Assembly: GCA_030323305.1 (NCBI GenBank)
Contig: CP106741.1
Location: 1,762,001-1,826,000, forward strand
Direction: 5' to 3'
Length of the DNA stretch: 64,000 bases
DNA from: Paenibacillus sp. CC-CFT747
GTDB taxonomy: Bacteria; Bacillota; Bacilli; Paenibacillales; NBRC-103111
The position numbers and the translations under genes are program-made. Below the pieces are notes generated by a model. The model searched no databases. It saw only the letters and a program-made list of their open reading frames with translations, and had not been told where the DNA came from. Shown one piece after another: positions 56,353 through 64,000 of the stretch (position 1 is its first letter; each line of letters begins with the position of its first letter).

Positions 56353-56991
56353 TTATTTCCATTGGGCTACTTTGTCAAGAGGAAGCCGGGTGGAAGGGTG
56401 TCCGCTGTCGGCGGCTTTGCCGATCGAGATGAGCATGACCGGAACATAGCGGTCCTTGTCGTACCCGAACGCTTCCGCAATCTTGTCCTTCTCGTAGCCC
56501 CCGATCGGATTGGTATCATAGCCGAAGGCGCGGGCCGCTAGCATCAGCTGCATAGACACGAGACCGCCGTCCACCAGAACGACGTCCCGCATGTCCTCGG
56601 GGGAAATCGTTTCGTAATACCCCTTGAAGGAGGACAGGATCTTGTCTTTAACCTCCTGCGGCATGAAGCCGCGCTCCACGGCTTGTCCGTAGATTTCTTC
56701 GGCATGGATGAAGTTGTTCATGTCACCGAAGACCCCGATGACCGCGGAGGACGTTTCCACCTGGTTCCGGTTGAAGCGGGCGAGCGGGGCCAGGATGGCT
56801 TTGGCCTCCGGGCTTTCGATGACTAGGAAGCGCCAAGGCTGCATATTGACGGAGGAAGGAGCCAGGGTCGCGAGCGTGAGGATTTCCTCCATTTCCTCCC
56901 GGCTGATTTTGACCGAGGGGTCATAGTTCTTGATGGACCGGCGTCCGGCCACTATCTCACGAAAATCGTTGGTTACCGGTTTGGTTGTCAT
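56353..56991 (-). CDS. Nitroreductase-family FMN protein
   Basis: 212 residues. GRRSIKNYDPSVKISREEME binds FMN phosphate (RRS motif), ATLAPSSVNMQPWRFLVIES is the second flavin loop, and GGYEKDKIAEAFGYD the late block. Reduces nitro-aromatics or quinones with NAD(P)H. Divergent from a TetR gene across a 252-base A+T-rich gap; with YgiN-like it suggests a quinone/electrophile defence pair. Confidence 0.9.
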   Translation of the reverse strand: MTTKPVTNDFREIVAGRRSIKNYDPSVKISREEMEEILTLATLAPSSVNMQPWRFLVIESPEAKAILAPLARFNRNQVETSSAVIGVFGDMNNFIHAEEIYGQAVERGFMPQEVKDKILSSFKGYYETISPEDMRDVVLVDGGLVSMQLMLAARAFGYDTNPIGGYEKDKIAEAFGYDKDRYVPVMLISIGKAADSGHPSTRLPLDKVAQWK

Positions 56992-57095
56992 GCTGCTTTC
57001 TCCTTTCGGTCGGTGGGAACCTGTGATTAGTTTACTTAGTTTAGCCGAATCCTATAAGGATCATAGGAATTTTGCCATTCCCTTCTAAAACATTA

Positions 57096-57138
57096 TAGAC
57101 AAATATATATTAAAATGTCTAAAATAAAGGCATGTCTA
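57096..57138. promoter_or_regulatory. Candidate TetR operator between nitroreductase and TetR genes
   Basis: TAGACA-N14-TGTCTA (57096-57121) with another TGTCTA at 57133-57138, in an A+T-rich stretch. A second dyad, CCTAT...ATAGG, lies at about 57049-57066. Operator size and place fit a TetR dimer. Confidence 0.5.
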
Positions 57139-57243
57139 TTACCATACTCCTCTTTCTCCGTTTTGTAAACCGGTTAAATCCGGTCAAGGAAATCCGACAA
57201 AATTGGATTATGATATACTTGGTAGGATAAAGGAAGTGGTGAT

Positions 57244-57906
57244 TTGCGCAAAATCGAGCCCGAAGAAAGACAGCGCATGAGGCAGACCTATGCCAAAAAA
57301 ATCATAAAAGCGGTCCGGACCCAAGGGTTTCAATCCTTGACCATTCAGGATCTGGCGGATCTGATGAACATGAGCCGGGCCTCCCTCTATAACTATTTCT
57401 CCTCCAAGGAAGACATCATCACGGAGGCGGCGGAAGTGTGCATGGCCTATATCCGGGAAGCGGACCAGAAGATCTCTAACGAAGCCTTACCGTACCCCAT
57501 CCGGCTGCAGAAGGTGTTCGAGCAGGCTGTCTTCTCCGCCATCTATGCATCCGACGTCTTCCTGCACGACCTGCAGACGAGCTGCCCGCTCCTCTTTGAG
57601 ACCAAGACAGCCTCCGAAAAGGAACGGCTCGCTTCCCTTCACTCGTTCTACCGCGGAGGCATGCAGAAAGGAATCTTCCACGAGCTGAACCCGTCCATCC
57701 TCATTATGCAGGACGAGGTCGTGCTCCGGAAAATGCTCTCCTCCTCCTTCCTGATGGAGGAAGGCCTTTCCCTGAAGCAGGCGCTGTACGACTATTACGA
57801 GGCGAAGAAAGTTCAGCTCGTGAGACCCGAGCATCTGCCGGACCAAGACCATTCCTCCCTTCACGAAGGGATCGAGCGCATTCTTCGGAAGCTTGCCGAG
57901 ACGTAG
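57244..57906 (+). CDS. TetR/AcrR-family transcriptional regulator
   Basis: 220 residues from TTG 57244 behind AAGGAAG. Helix-turn-helix SLTIQDLADLMNMSRASLYN followed by YFSSKEDIITEAAEV. The C-terminal sensor region has no recognised motif. Probably represses the divergent nitroreductase-YgiN operon. The left part of a dispersed repeat (GGGACTTATCCGGATGTTGG, 57906-57925) begins at the stop. Confidence 0.9.
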   Translation: MRKIEPEERQRMRQTYAKKIIKAVRTQGFQSLTIQDLADLMNMSRASLYNYFSSKEDIITEAAEVCMAYIREADQKISNEALPYPIRLQKVFEQAVFSAIYASDVFLHDLQTSCPLLFETKTASEKERLASLHSFYRGGMQKGIFHELNPSILIMQDEVVLRKMLSSSFLMEEGLSLKQALYDYYEAKKVQLVRPEHLPDQDHSSLHEGIERILRKLAET

Positions 57907-57951
57907 GGACTTATCCGGATGTTGGCGGGAAAGCTTCTTACTGCGCACAAG

Positions 57952-58001
57952 AAAAAGCAATAAACCCGATTCCCTGGAACCGGTGTTTATTGCTTTTTTG
58001 T
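57952..58001. terminator. Bidirectional terminator between TetR and GH35 genes
   Basis: AAAAAGCAATAAA and TTTATTGCTTTTTT flank an inner CCG...CGG hairpin. Serves converging genes. Confidence 0.8.
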
Positions 58002-58019
58002 GTTGAGCTTTCCTATTTC

Positions 58020-59777
58020 CTACCCCAAATCGGGAGTATCGGTCAGCTCGATGACGGGCTCCTCGGCATGATGCAGCTCGAGCACGATGATTTCGTTACT
58101 CCCTTCCCGCAGCAGAGGAGCCGGGAGGTAGAGCGTACGCTGCGGCCCCCGGGACCAGTAGCGGCCGAGATTAAAGCCGTTGATCCAGACGACGCCCTTC
58201 GTCCAGCCGTCGAGACGGACGAAGGTGTCGCCCTTCTCCTGAACGGTGAAAGTCCCGCGGTAGAACGCCGGACGGTCTTCCCGGTTACCGCTTTCCGGGA
58301 GGGGGCCGAACGGGATTGAGTCCGTCGAATCGAGCGGAAGCGGGTACTGGGTCCAGTCGAATAGGAACTGGTTGTTCAAGCGCACGCCCTCGGTGATCCC
58401 TTTGCGGTCCCGAAGCCGCGGGCCGTAGTTGACACGCCCCATGTTCTCCACCACAAGCTCGAGCCGGGCTCCCCTGCCGGGATGTCCAAGGACAGCGGCT
58501 TCGGCTCCCAGCGTTCCACCGTTCCCACACAGGCGCCGTCGAGGAACACCTGCGCCCGGTCATGCACCTCCTGCAGGTGAAGCTGCTCTCCGGTGCGCGG
58601 CCCGGTCACGTACGTCGAATACACGTGGAAACCGCAGCTCTGCCCGAGCTCTTCCATGGGAACGGGCGAGACGCTCTTAACCGGCTGGGACAGCTTCGGC
58701 AGCTGCTCCAGGAGGTCCGCCTTCTCTGTCAAGGCGATCCGGCCGTAGCTCATCTTGCGGATCGGATCCGGAAGCGGCGGAAATTCCCGCTCGTCCCTGC
58801 CGAGGTGCTCCGCGATGACGCGGCGGACCGCGCGGAATTTCTCCGTCACGTCCCCACATTCGGACAGCGGTGAATCGTAGTCATAGCTTGTGATCGTCGC
58901 TTCGTACTTCTCCTGGTAATTCGCCCCGTTGTAGAAGCCGAAGTTCGTTCCCCGTGGAACATGTAGAAGTTCACCGAAGCCCCGGCACGGAGCATGCGCG
59001 CGAAGACATCGGCCACATCAGCCGCATCGCGCGTGTGGTGCGGCTTCAGCCAGTGGTCGAACCAGCCGTTCCAGTACTCCATGCACATGAGCGGGTCCTC
59101 GTCGCGGTACCGGCGGAATTTGTCGAAGGCCCCTCCGGGTTGGAGCCGAAATTTACGGTGGCAAGCGTGCCCGGGACGGTGCCTCCCTGCAGCATGCTGT
59201 CCTCCGGTCCGTCGGAGGTGAACAGCAGCACATCCACGCCGCGCCGGACCAGCCCCTCCCGCAAATACGACAGGTACGCCTTGTCGTTGCCGTAGCTGCC
59301 GTATTCGTTCTCGATCTGCATGGCGATGACCGGCCCGCCGTGGGTGCTCAGCAGCGGGACGAGGCGGGCGATCAGCTCGTCGTAATAGCGGTCGACCTTC
59401 TGCAGGAAAGCCTCATCCATGCAGCGCAGCTTCATGCCCGGCTCCTTCAGCAGCCAGGCCGGAAGCCCGCCGAACTCCCACTCCGCGCAGATGTAGGGAC
59501 TCGGCCTTACGATGACATGCAGCCCGAGCTCTCCGGCCAGCCGGATGAAGCCCTCGATGTCCGCAAGCCCTTCGAAGACGAAGCGGCCCTCCTGCGGTTC
59601 ATGCAGGTTCCAGGGGACATAGGTCTCCACTGTGTTGAACCCGCACGCCTTCAGCTTCCGCAGCCGGTCCTCCCAGTACTCCGGCACCACGCGAAAATAA
59701 TGAATCGCTCCCGACAAGAGCTGAACCGGCTCTCCGTCCAGCGTAAACTGTCCTTTTCCTGCTTCCAAAATGGCCAT
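58020..59777 (-). CDS. Beta-galactosidase, glycoside hydrolase family 35, three frame breaks
   Basis: About 587 residues after repair, the length of cytoplasmic bacterial GH35 enzymes. LSGAIHYFRVVPEYWEDRLR starts the barrel, AMQIENEYGSYG has the acid/base Glu, and LMCMEYWNGWFDHW the nucleophile Glu; a jelly-roll domain follows (VFLDGACVGTVERW, VVWINGFNLGRYW). Bases are missing at 59130-59133, 58950-58953 and 58471-58474, all four-C runs; one base at each restores a continuous frame. No signal peptide, so it acts on imported galactosides. Start 59777 with GGAGGGG. Divergent from an AraC gene that probably induces it. Confidence 0.9.
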
Positions 59778-59943
59778 GGCAACCCCTCCTGTTGACTTCC
59801 TGCGAATGCGTTTCCTGCTTCCATCATCGCTGATGATGCGGGGCCGCTCCATCCCCAAATGGAGCCTGTTCTATACCAAATGTGCCGATGGAATGCTAAG
59901 ATGAAGTCAAAAGGGATACCAGAGTCGGAAAGGAAGGAAACCG

Positions 59944-60992
59944 GTGGAAGAGCTGTTCCAATTCCCCAGCTTCACCCATACGCTGCAGGTGACAGGATGC
60001 CATTTCGGCCGGAAGCCGCCCGGATGGACGTATCCGCTGCATCACCATCACCTGTTCGAGCTCGTCTACTGCTTCCGCGGCGAAGTGGAGCAGGAAATCA
60101 GCCGGGAGCGCCTGCTTTTGCGGGAAGGAGACTGGCTGCTGATCAAGGCCGGCGTCCGTCACCAGCTGGCCAACCGGTCGGAGGCGGAATACGGCTACTT
60201 CAACGTGCATTTCGACCTCGACGACGACGGCATCCGCGGCCTGCTGGCCTCTGCGCCCTACCGGCACTTCATGAGGAAGGAAACAGAGGGGAGCAAGCTG
60301 ACCTCCTATGTAAAAGAGCTTGAGCAGGTGCGCGACCGCAGCCGGAAGGATCCGTCTTCCGGGCAGGCCGGCGGGACGGACGAGACGGTCCCGCTCCCGT
60401 TCGGGGACCTGCTGCTCCTGCAGGCGTACACCCTGCTACTCCTCCACGAGCTGCTGGCCCTGCTTCGGGAGGACCGGCCGTCTCGCCCGCAGGCGGCAGC
60501 GGCGCAGGCTGCCGGACGGGGGGCGGCCGTGCAGCCGGGCGGGGCTCCAGCCGTTCCCTCGGCCGTTCCGCTGCCTCCGCTTCCGGCTCTGGCGCCTCCG
60601 CTCCCGACCCAGGCGCCTCCCCGTCGCTCTTCGCGGCGGACCTCGCCCACGAGGTGGAGGAGAGGCTGGCGCTCGTCATGAGCGGGAAAGCGTCCGTCGC
60701 CGGCGTGGCGAAGGAGCTTAACCTGAGCCGCAGCCAGTGCAGCAAGCTTTTTGCCAAGGTGTACGGCCTCTCGCCCCAGCAGTATGTGAGCCGGCAGAAG
60801 CTGAAGCTCGCCAAGGAGCTGCTCGTCACCACCAACCTGCCGATGACCCGCATCGCCGAGAGGCTCGGCTTCCAGTCGGCTTCCCACTTCTCCCGGCAGT
60901 TCCGGCGCTGGACGGGCCTGTCTCCCACGGAGTTCCGGCCCAAGCATCTTGCCGGAGCGGTAGCGGATGAGGGAGCCGACGGGGAGCTTTGA
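59944..60992 (+). CDS. AraC-family regulator with cupin sensor domain, one frame break
   Basis: About 350 residues. A cupin-like sugar-binding N-terminus (WTYPLHHHHLFELVYCFRGE) is followed by an unusual linker rich in Ala, Ser, Gly and Pro (about residues 180-235) and the double helix-turn-helix (VAGVAKELNLSRSQCSKLF and RIAERLGFQSASHFSRQF). One G added at 60541-60544 carries the frame through the linker into EVEERLALVMSGK. Start GTG 59944 with GGAAGG upstream. Divergent from the GH35 gene and its probable activator. The low-complexity linker makes the exact joint less certain than at other breaks. Confidence 0.8.
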
Positions 60993-61039
60993 CCTGCGGC
61001 TTGGAATGGGCTAAGCGTTACGTCTTTTCCCCGTCCCTC

Positions 61040-61809
61040 TTATTCGCTGATCATCCGTTCCACTCCCAGCGCTTCCAGCTTCTCCACCCATTCCTTCGGG
61101 CAATCGGAATCCGTAACCAGCATGGAGAACTCCTCCAGCCGGGCGATGCGCGCGAAGGTCGATCTCCCGAATTTGGAATGGTCCGCCACGAGAATCGTTT
61201 CCTCCGCCCTCTGCATCATCTTCCGCTTGATGTTGACTTCCCCCAGATGGTAGTCGGTCACCCCATCCGTCACCGAGATGCCGCCCGCGGCGAGGAATGC
61301 CTTGTTCACCTTGAACCCATCGAGCATTTGTTCCGTCAGCGACCCGACGGCCGCCTGGCATTCGGGATCGATTTCCCCTCCGCGAAAATGACCCGGCCCC
61401 GAAGGATCTCCATGGCCAAGTTCAGAATGGGTACGGAATGGGTGATCAAGGTTAGGTCCTTCCGGTCCCTCAAGTGGGGTAAAATCTCAAGCGTCGTCGT
61501 CCCGTTATCGACCATGACGGTTTCCCCGTCCTGAACGAGAGAGGCGGCGAGCCGGCCGATTGACGATTTTTTGGCCGGGTTCATCTGGCTTCGCTTCATG
61601 AATGGCGGCTCATGCAGCTCCATACGCATCTTAACGGCCCCTCCATACACTTTGCGCAGCTTGCCTTCCTTCTCAAGCCGGTCCAAGTCGCGCCGTACCG
61701 TCTCCGTCGAGACGCCCAGCCGCTCGGCCAGCTGGGGAACCTGGACCTTTCCCTCCATTTCCAGAAGACCCAGAATGGTCATCCGTCGATCTTCATAGGT
61801 TACGGACAT
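61040..61809 (-). CDS. DeoR-family transcriptional regulator, one frame break
   Basis: About 256 residues. The helix-turn-helix QVPQLAERLGVSTETVRRDL is followed by MVDNGTTTLEI and ETILVADHSKFGRSTFARIA of the sugar-phosphate sensor. Adding one base to the four-C run at 61375-61378 gives IFAEGEIDPECQAAVGSL and joins the parts. Divergent from the metallophosphoesterase gene; no sugar kinase or transporter lies next to it, so the regulated set is unclear. Confidence 0.85.
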
Positions 61810-61961
61810 AAGAACCTCTCCCTTTCATCCCGTGTACTCTCCACCCCAAAAAATGATTGACATCCAGGGATCATCGGAGCTACAATTTGCACGAAACAAC
61901 AAGAATACTACATAAATCCACAACAATTATACAACAATTCCATGGATAGGGGGACCTTACT

Positions 61962-62902
61962 TTGCCAAAAGAGCTTAGGTTTCGCGAAGACCGCACCTTC
62001 ACCATTGCGCAGTTTACGGATCTGCATTGGAAGGACGGAGGCAAGGAGGACCGGCAGACCCACCGGCTGATGGAGGAGGTGCTGGACGCCGAGAAGCCGG
62101 ACCTTGTCGTGTTTACGGGTGATGTCATCTACACCGGCTATGTGACCCCCGGCCATCCGGTATGCGAGGAGCCCCTGCAGGCCTTCCGGGATGCTGTTCT
62201 TCCGGCGGAGGAACGGGGCATCCCGTGGGCTGTGGTCTTCGGCAATCATGACACCGAATCGGGAATTACCCGCGACGAACTGATGGCCGTAGTCCTGGAG
62301 CATCCGCATACCGTAACGGAACGGGGACCGGAGAAGCTTAGCGGGGTCGGCAACTATCGGCTTACCATCGGCAGCTGCGGAAACGGAGAAGCGGCGGCCC
62401 GGCTGTATTTCATCGATTCCGGAAGCTACTCTCCGCTCGATACCGTGAAGGGCTACGATTGGATCCGCTCCGATCAGATCGACTGGTACCGGGAGCAAGC
62501 CCGGCAGGGCATGAACCCGGAGAGTCCCTCTCTTGCGTTCTTTCATATCCCGCTGCCCGAATTCAAGCAGGTGTGGGAGCAGAACCCCTGCTACGGCCAT
62601 AAATACGAGGAGGTTTGCTGCCCGGCCGTGAATTCCGGTCTATTTGCCGCCATGCTGGAGACAGGAGGGATCGGAGGAATCTTCTGCGGCCACGACCATG
62701 TGAACGACTATTGGGGAGAGCTGCATGGAATCCGGCTCTGCTACGGCCGGGCCACTGGGTACAACACTTACGGCCGGGAAGGCTTCCCCGGGGAGCCCGG
62801 ATGATCCGGCTCCGGGAAGGCGAGCGTTCCTTTGATTCCTGGCTCCGTCTTGCCGGCGGCCTTGTGGTCCATCACCAGCCCGAGCATACGCCCGGTGCTT
62901 GA
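61962..62902 (+). CDS. Metallophosphoesterase (YkuE/Dcr2-like), one frame break near the end
   Basis: About 313 residues. Metal-site motifs are QFTDLHW, VVFTGDVIY, VVFGNHDTE, FFHIPLPE and IFCGHDHVND; no signal peptide is visible. Similar to purple-acid-phosphatase-like cytosolic enzymes of Bacillota with unknown substrates. As read it stops after FPGEPG at 62804; one C added at 62787-62790 continues it as FPRGARMIRLREGERSFDSW, ending at 62902. Start TTG 61962 behind a GGGGGACC stretch. Followed after 27 bases by a DMT exporter gene. Confidence 0.85.
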
Positions 62903-62929
62903 TCCCTTATCCCCATTGGAGGGTGCCCC

Positions 62930-63778
62930 TTGTTGACCGTGTCTTTGCTGCTTGTCGTCGCATCCGGCCTCCTTCATGCCGTATGGAGTCTCTTTGCCAA
63001 GGTCAGCCGCAATAAGAGCGTCTTTCTCTGGTTGATCATGGCGGTAGCCACCCTCGTATTGCTCCCCGTCCTGGTCCGGGAGCTATGGGTTACCCCGCTT
63101 CCTCCCGAAGCGTATGGGTTCCTTCTCCTGTCCGCCTGCCTGCAGGGAGGATATGCCCTCCTGCTCGCCCGGACTTACCAGATGGGGGACTTGTCCCAGG
63201 TGTATCCGATTATGAGGGGAACCAGCACGCTTCTGATTCCTCTCTGCAGCGTGTTGTTTCTGCAGGAATCTTTGTCCCCGTTCGGATGGACCGGCCTCGC
63301 GGCCATGATCGCCGGCTTTCTGGGACTAAGCGGGTTCGCCGGCCGTTCACCAGCCCCTGGAGCCGTCAAGCCGTTCCTCCTGGCGCTCAGTGTCGGCGTC
63401 TGCACCACCTGCTACGTCTTGGTCGACCGGATCAACCTCGGGTATCTTTCGCCTCTTTCCCTCCTCGAGGTCACCAACCTTGGGTTCACGGCCGCCTTGA
63501 CCCCGATCGCCCTTCGCTCGAAGCAGCTGAAGGAGGAGTGGAAGGCCCACGCCAAGCTTATCGTCCTCGGTTCCGTGCTTAACCCGGGTTCCTACCTGCT
63601 CTTTCTTTTCGCCCTGCAGCTGGCTCCTGTGGCCCACATCTCGCCCGTCCGGGAGATCGGGACCGTCTTCGCGACGATCCTGGGGATCGTCGTTCTGAAG
63701 GAAAAGCAAGGCCGCGTGCGGATTCTCTGCTCGGCTCTCATTCTGTCCGGCCTACTCTTGATCGGCTTCCTGGGGTAA
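62930..63778 (+). CDS. EamA/DMT-family transporter
   Basis: 282 residues with ten membrane segments in two EamA halves (LLLARTYQMGDLSQVYPIMR and HISPVREIGTVFATILGIVV are the paired signature segments). Members export metabolites or amino acids. Start TTG 62930 with GGAGGG 6 bases upstream. Possibly co-transcribed with the phosphoesterase. Confidence 0.85.
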   Translation: MLTVSLLLVVASGLLHAVWSLFAKVSRNKSVFLWLIMAVATLVLLPVLVRELWVTPLPPEAYGFLLLSACLQGGYALLLARTYQMGDLSQVYPIMRGTSTLLIPLCSVLFLQESLSPFGWTGLAAMIAGFLGLSGFAGRSPAPGAVKPFLLALSVGVCTTCYVLVDRINLGYLSPLSLLEVTNLGFTAALTPIALRSKQLKEEWKAHAKLIVLGSVLNPGSYLLFLFALQLAPVAHISPVREIGTVFATILGIVVLKEKQGRVRILCSALILSGLLLIGFLG

Positions 63779-63799
63779 GCCCTTTCTATCCACCTGTAT

Positions 63800-63842
63800 A
63801 ACCAAGCAGAGGACCCGAAACCGTCCTCCCCTTGGTTTTTTG
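63800..63842 (+). terminator. Terminator of the DMT exporter gene
   Basis: Outer arms AACCAAG and CTTGGTT enclose an inner GAGGAC/GTCCTC stem; TTTTTT follows. Confidence 0.8.
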
Positions 63843-63916
63843 GTTATTCGGCCTGTTTTCGCTGCCGATTCACCCTCGGCTGCTCCCGCCGCGGTGCGAG
63901 CCCCGCTTCCATCCGG

Positions 63917-64000
63917 AACCTTATCTGCGAATGCTGCTCCGTTTCCTTATGGCCTTTCTGCGCCTGCCCAGGCTTACGCTCCATCCCCGTTACCGGGTAA
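63917..64000. repeat. CTTATCCG-type element, cut by the window end
   Basis: AACCTTATCTGCGAATGCTG at the left and CCCGTTACCGGGTAA at the right edge, matching both ends of the family with a few changes. TGCTCCGTTTCC and GCGCCTGCCCAGGCTT lie between. Confidence 0.5.

Overview
The window looks like chromosome of a spore-forming Bacillota of the Paenibacillus type. The evidence is strong AGGAGG-type ribosome sites with many TTG/GTG starts, LplB/LplC-type sugar ABC permeases, a membrane-anchored AraC regulator, a YheC/YheD-type spore-coat ATP-grasp gene, hxlR-hxlA-hxlB, a nupNOPQ-type nucleoside transporter, and clear Rho-independent terminators. No rRNA, tRNA, phage, insertion sequence or CRISPR array was recognised.

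Layout. 1-1102: the start of an actin-like (ParM/StbA-type) gene and an MpsC/DUF2294-type gene. 1345-18024: a carbohydrate-use locus, all on the minus strand. It holds LplBC-type permeases and their lipoprotein, a 2-hydroxyacid dehydrogenase, a nitrilase-superfamily amidohydrolase, an enolase-superfamily enzyme, a membrane AraC regulator, a 1379-residue secreted beta-helix protein, a DUF4091 protein and a Gfo/Idh/MocA oxidoreductase. Two copies of a 60-bp element, one before the permeases and one before the beta-helix gene, probably tie it together. 18265-23040: nucleoside ABC transporter nupNOPQ. 23710-25355: hxlR-hxlA-hxlB (ribulose-monophosphate formaldehyde fixation). 25596-33184: small accessory genes: a flavin monooxygenase, membrane proteins, a PadR/HAAS pair, DedA, an unknown protein, a phosphoesterase and rlmN. 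33433-35994: a secreted beta-propeller with a dockerin, behind a consensus promoter and an 18-bp perfect palindrome. 37337-40538: an adenylate-forming enzyme with SbnA and SbnB, a compact L-2,3-diaminopropionate cluster without NRPS or siderophore synthetase genes. 40594-45858: DeoR regulator, sugar-type ABC transporter and a TarJ-like polyol-phosphate dehydrogenase. 46163-57906: DinB-like, UMF1 transporter, an ABC-2 exporter divergent from a TetR gene, an M3 oligopeptidase, a MerR-SRPBCC-MFS operon, and a nitroreductase/monooxygenase pair divergent from a second TetR gene. 58020-63778: GH35 beta-galactosidase divergent from an AraC gene, a DeoR regulator divergent from a phosphoesterase, and a DMT exporter.

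A strong caution applies. About thirty reading-frame breaks occur, and each one I examined is repaired by ADDING one base, nearly always to a run of G or C. The one-way pattern points to homopolymer under-calling in the assembly rather than gene decay, so broken genes are annotated here as single CDSs with the break noted. Starts, ends and the apparent nupP-nupQ fusion should be read in that light.

Two families of non-coding repeats fill many gaps: elements of about 95 bp with terminal inverted repeats built on CTTATCCG...CGGATAAG, and a 189-bp element present twice (about 23.3-23.5 kb and 48.5-48.7 kb).
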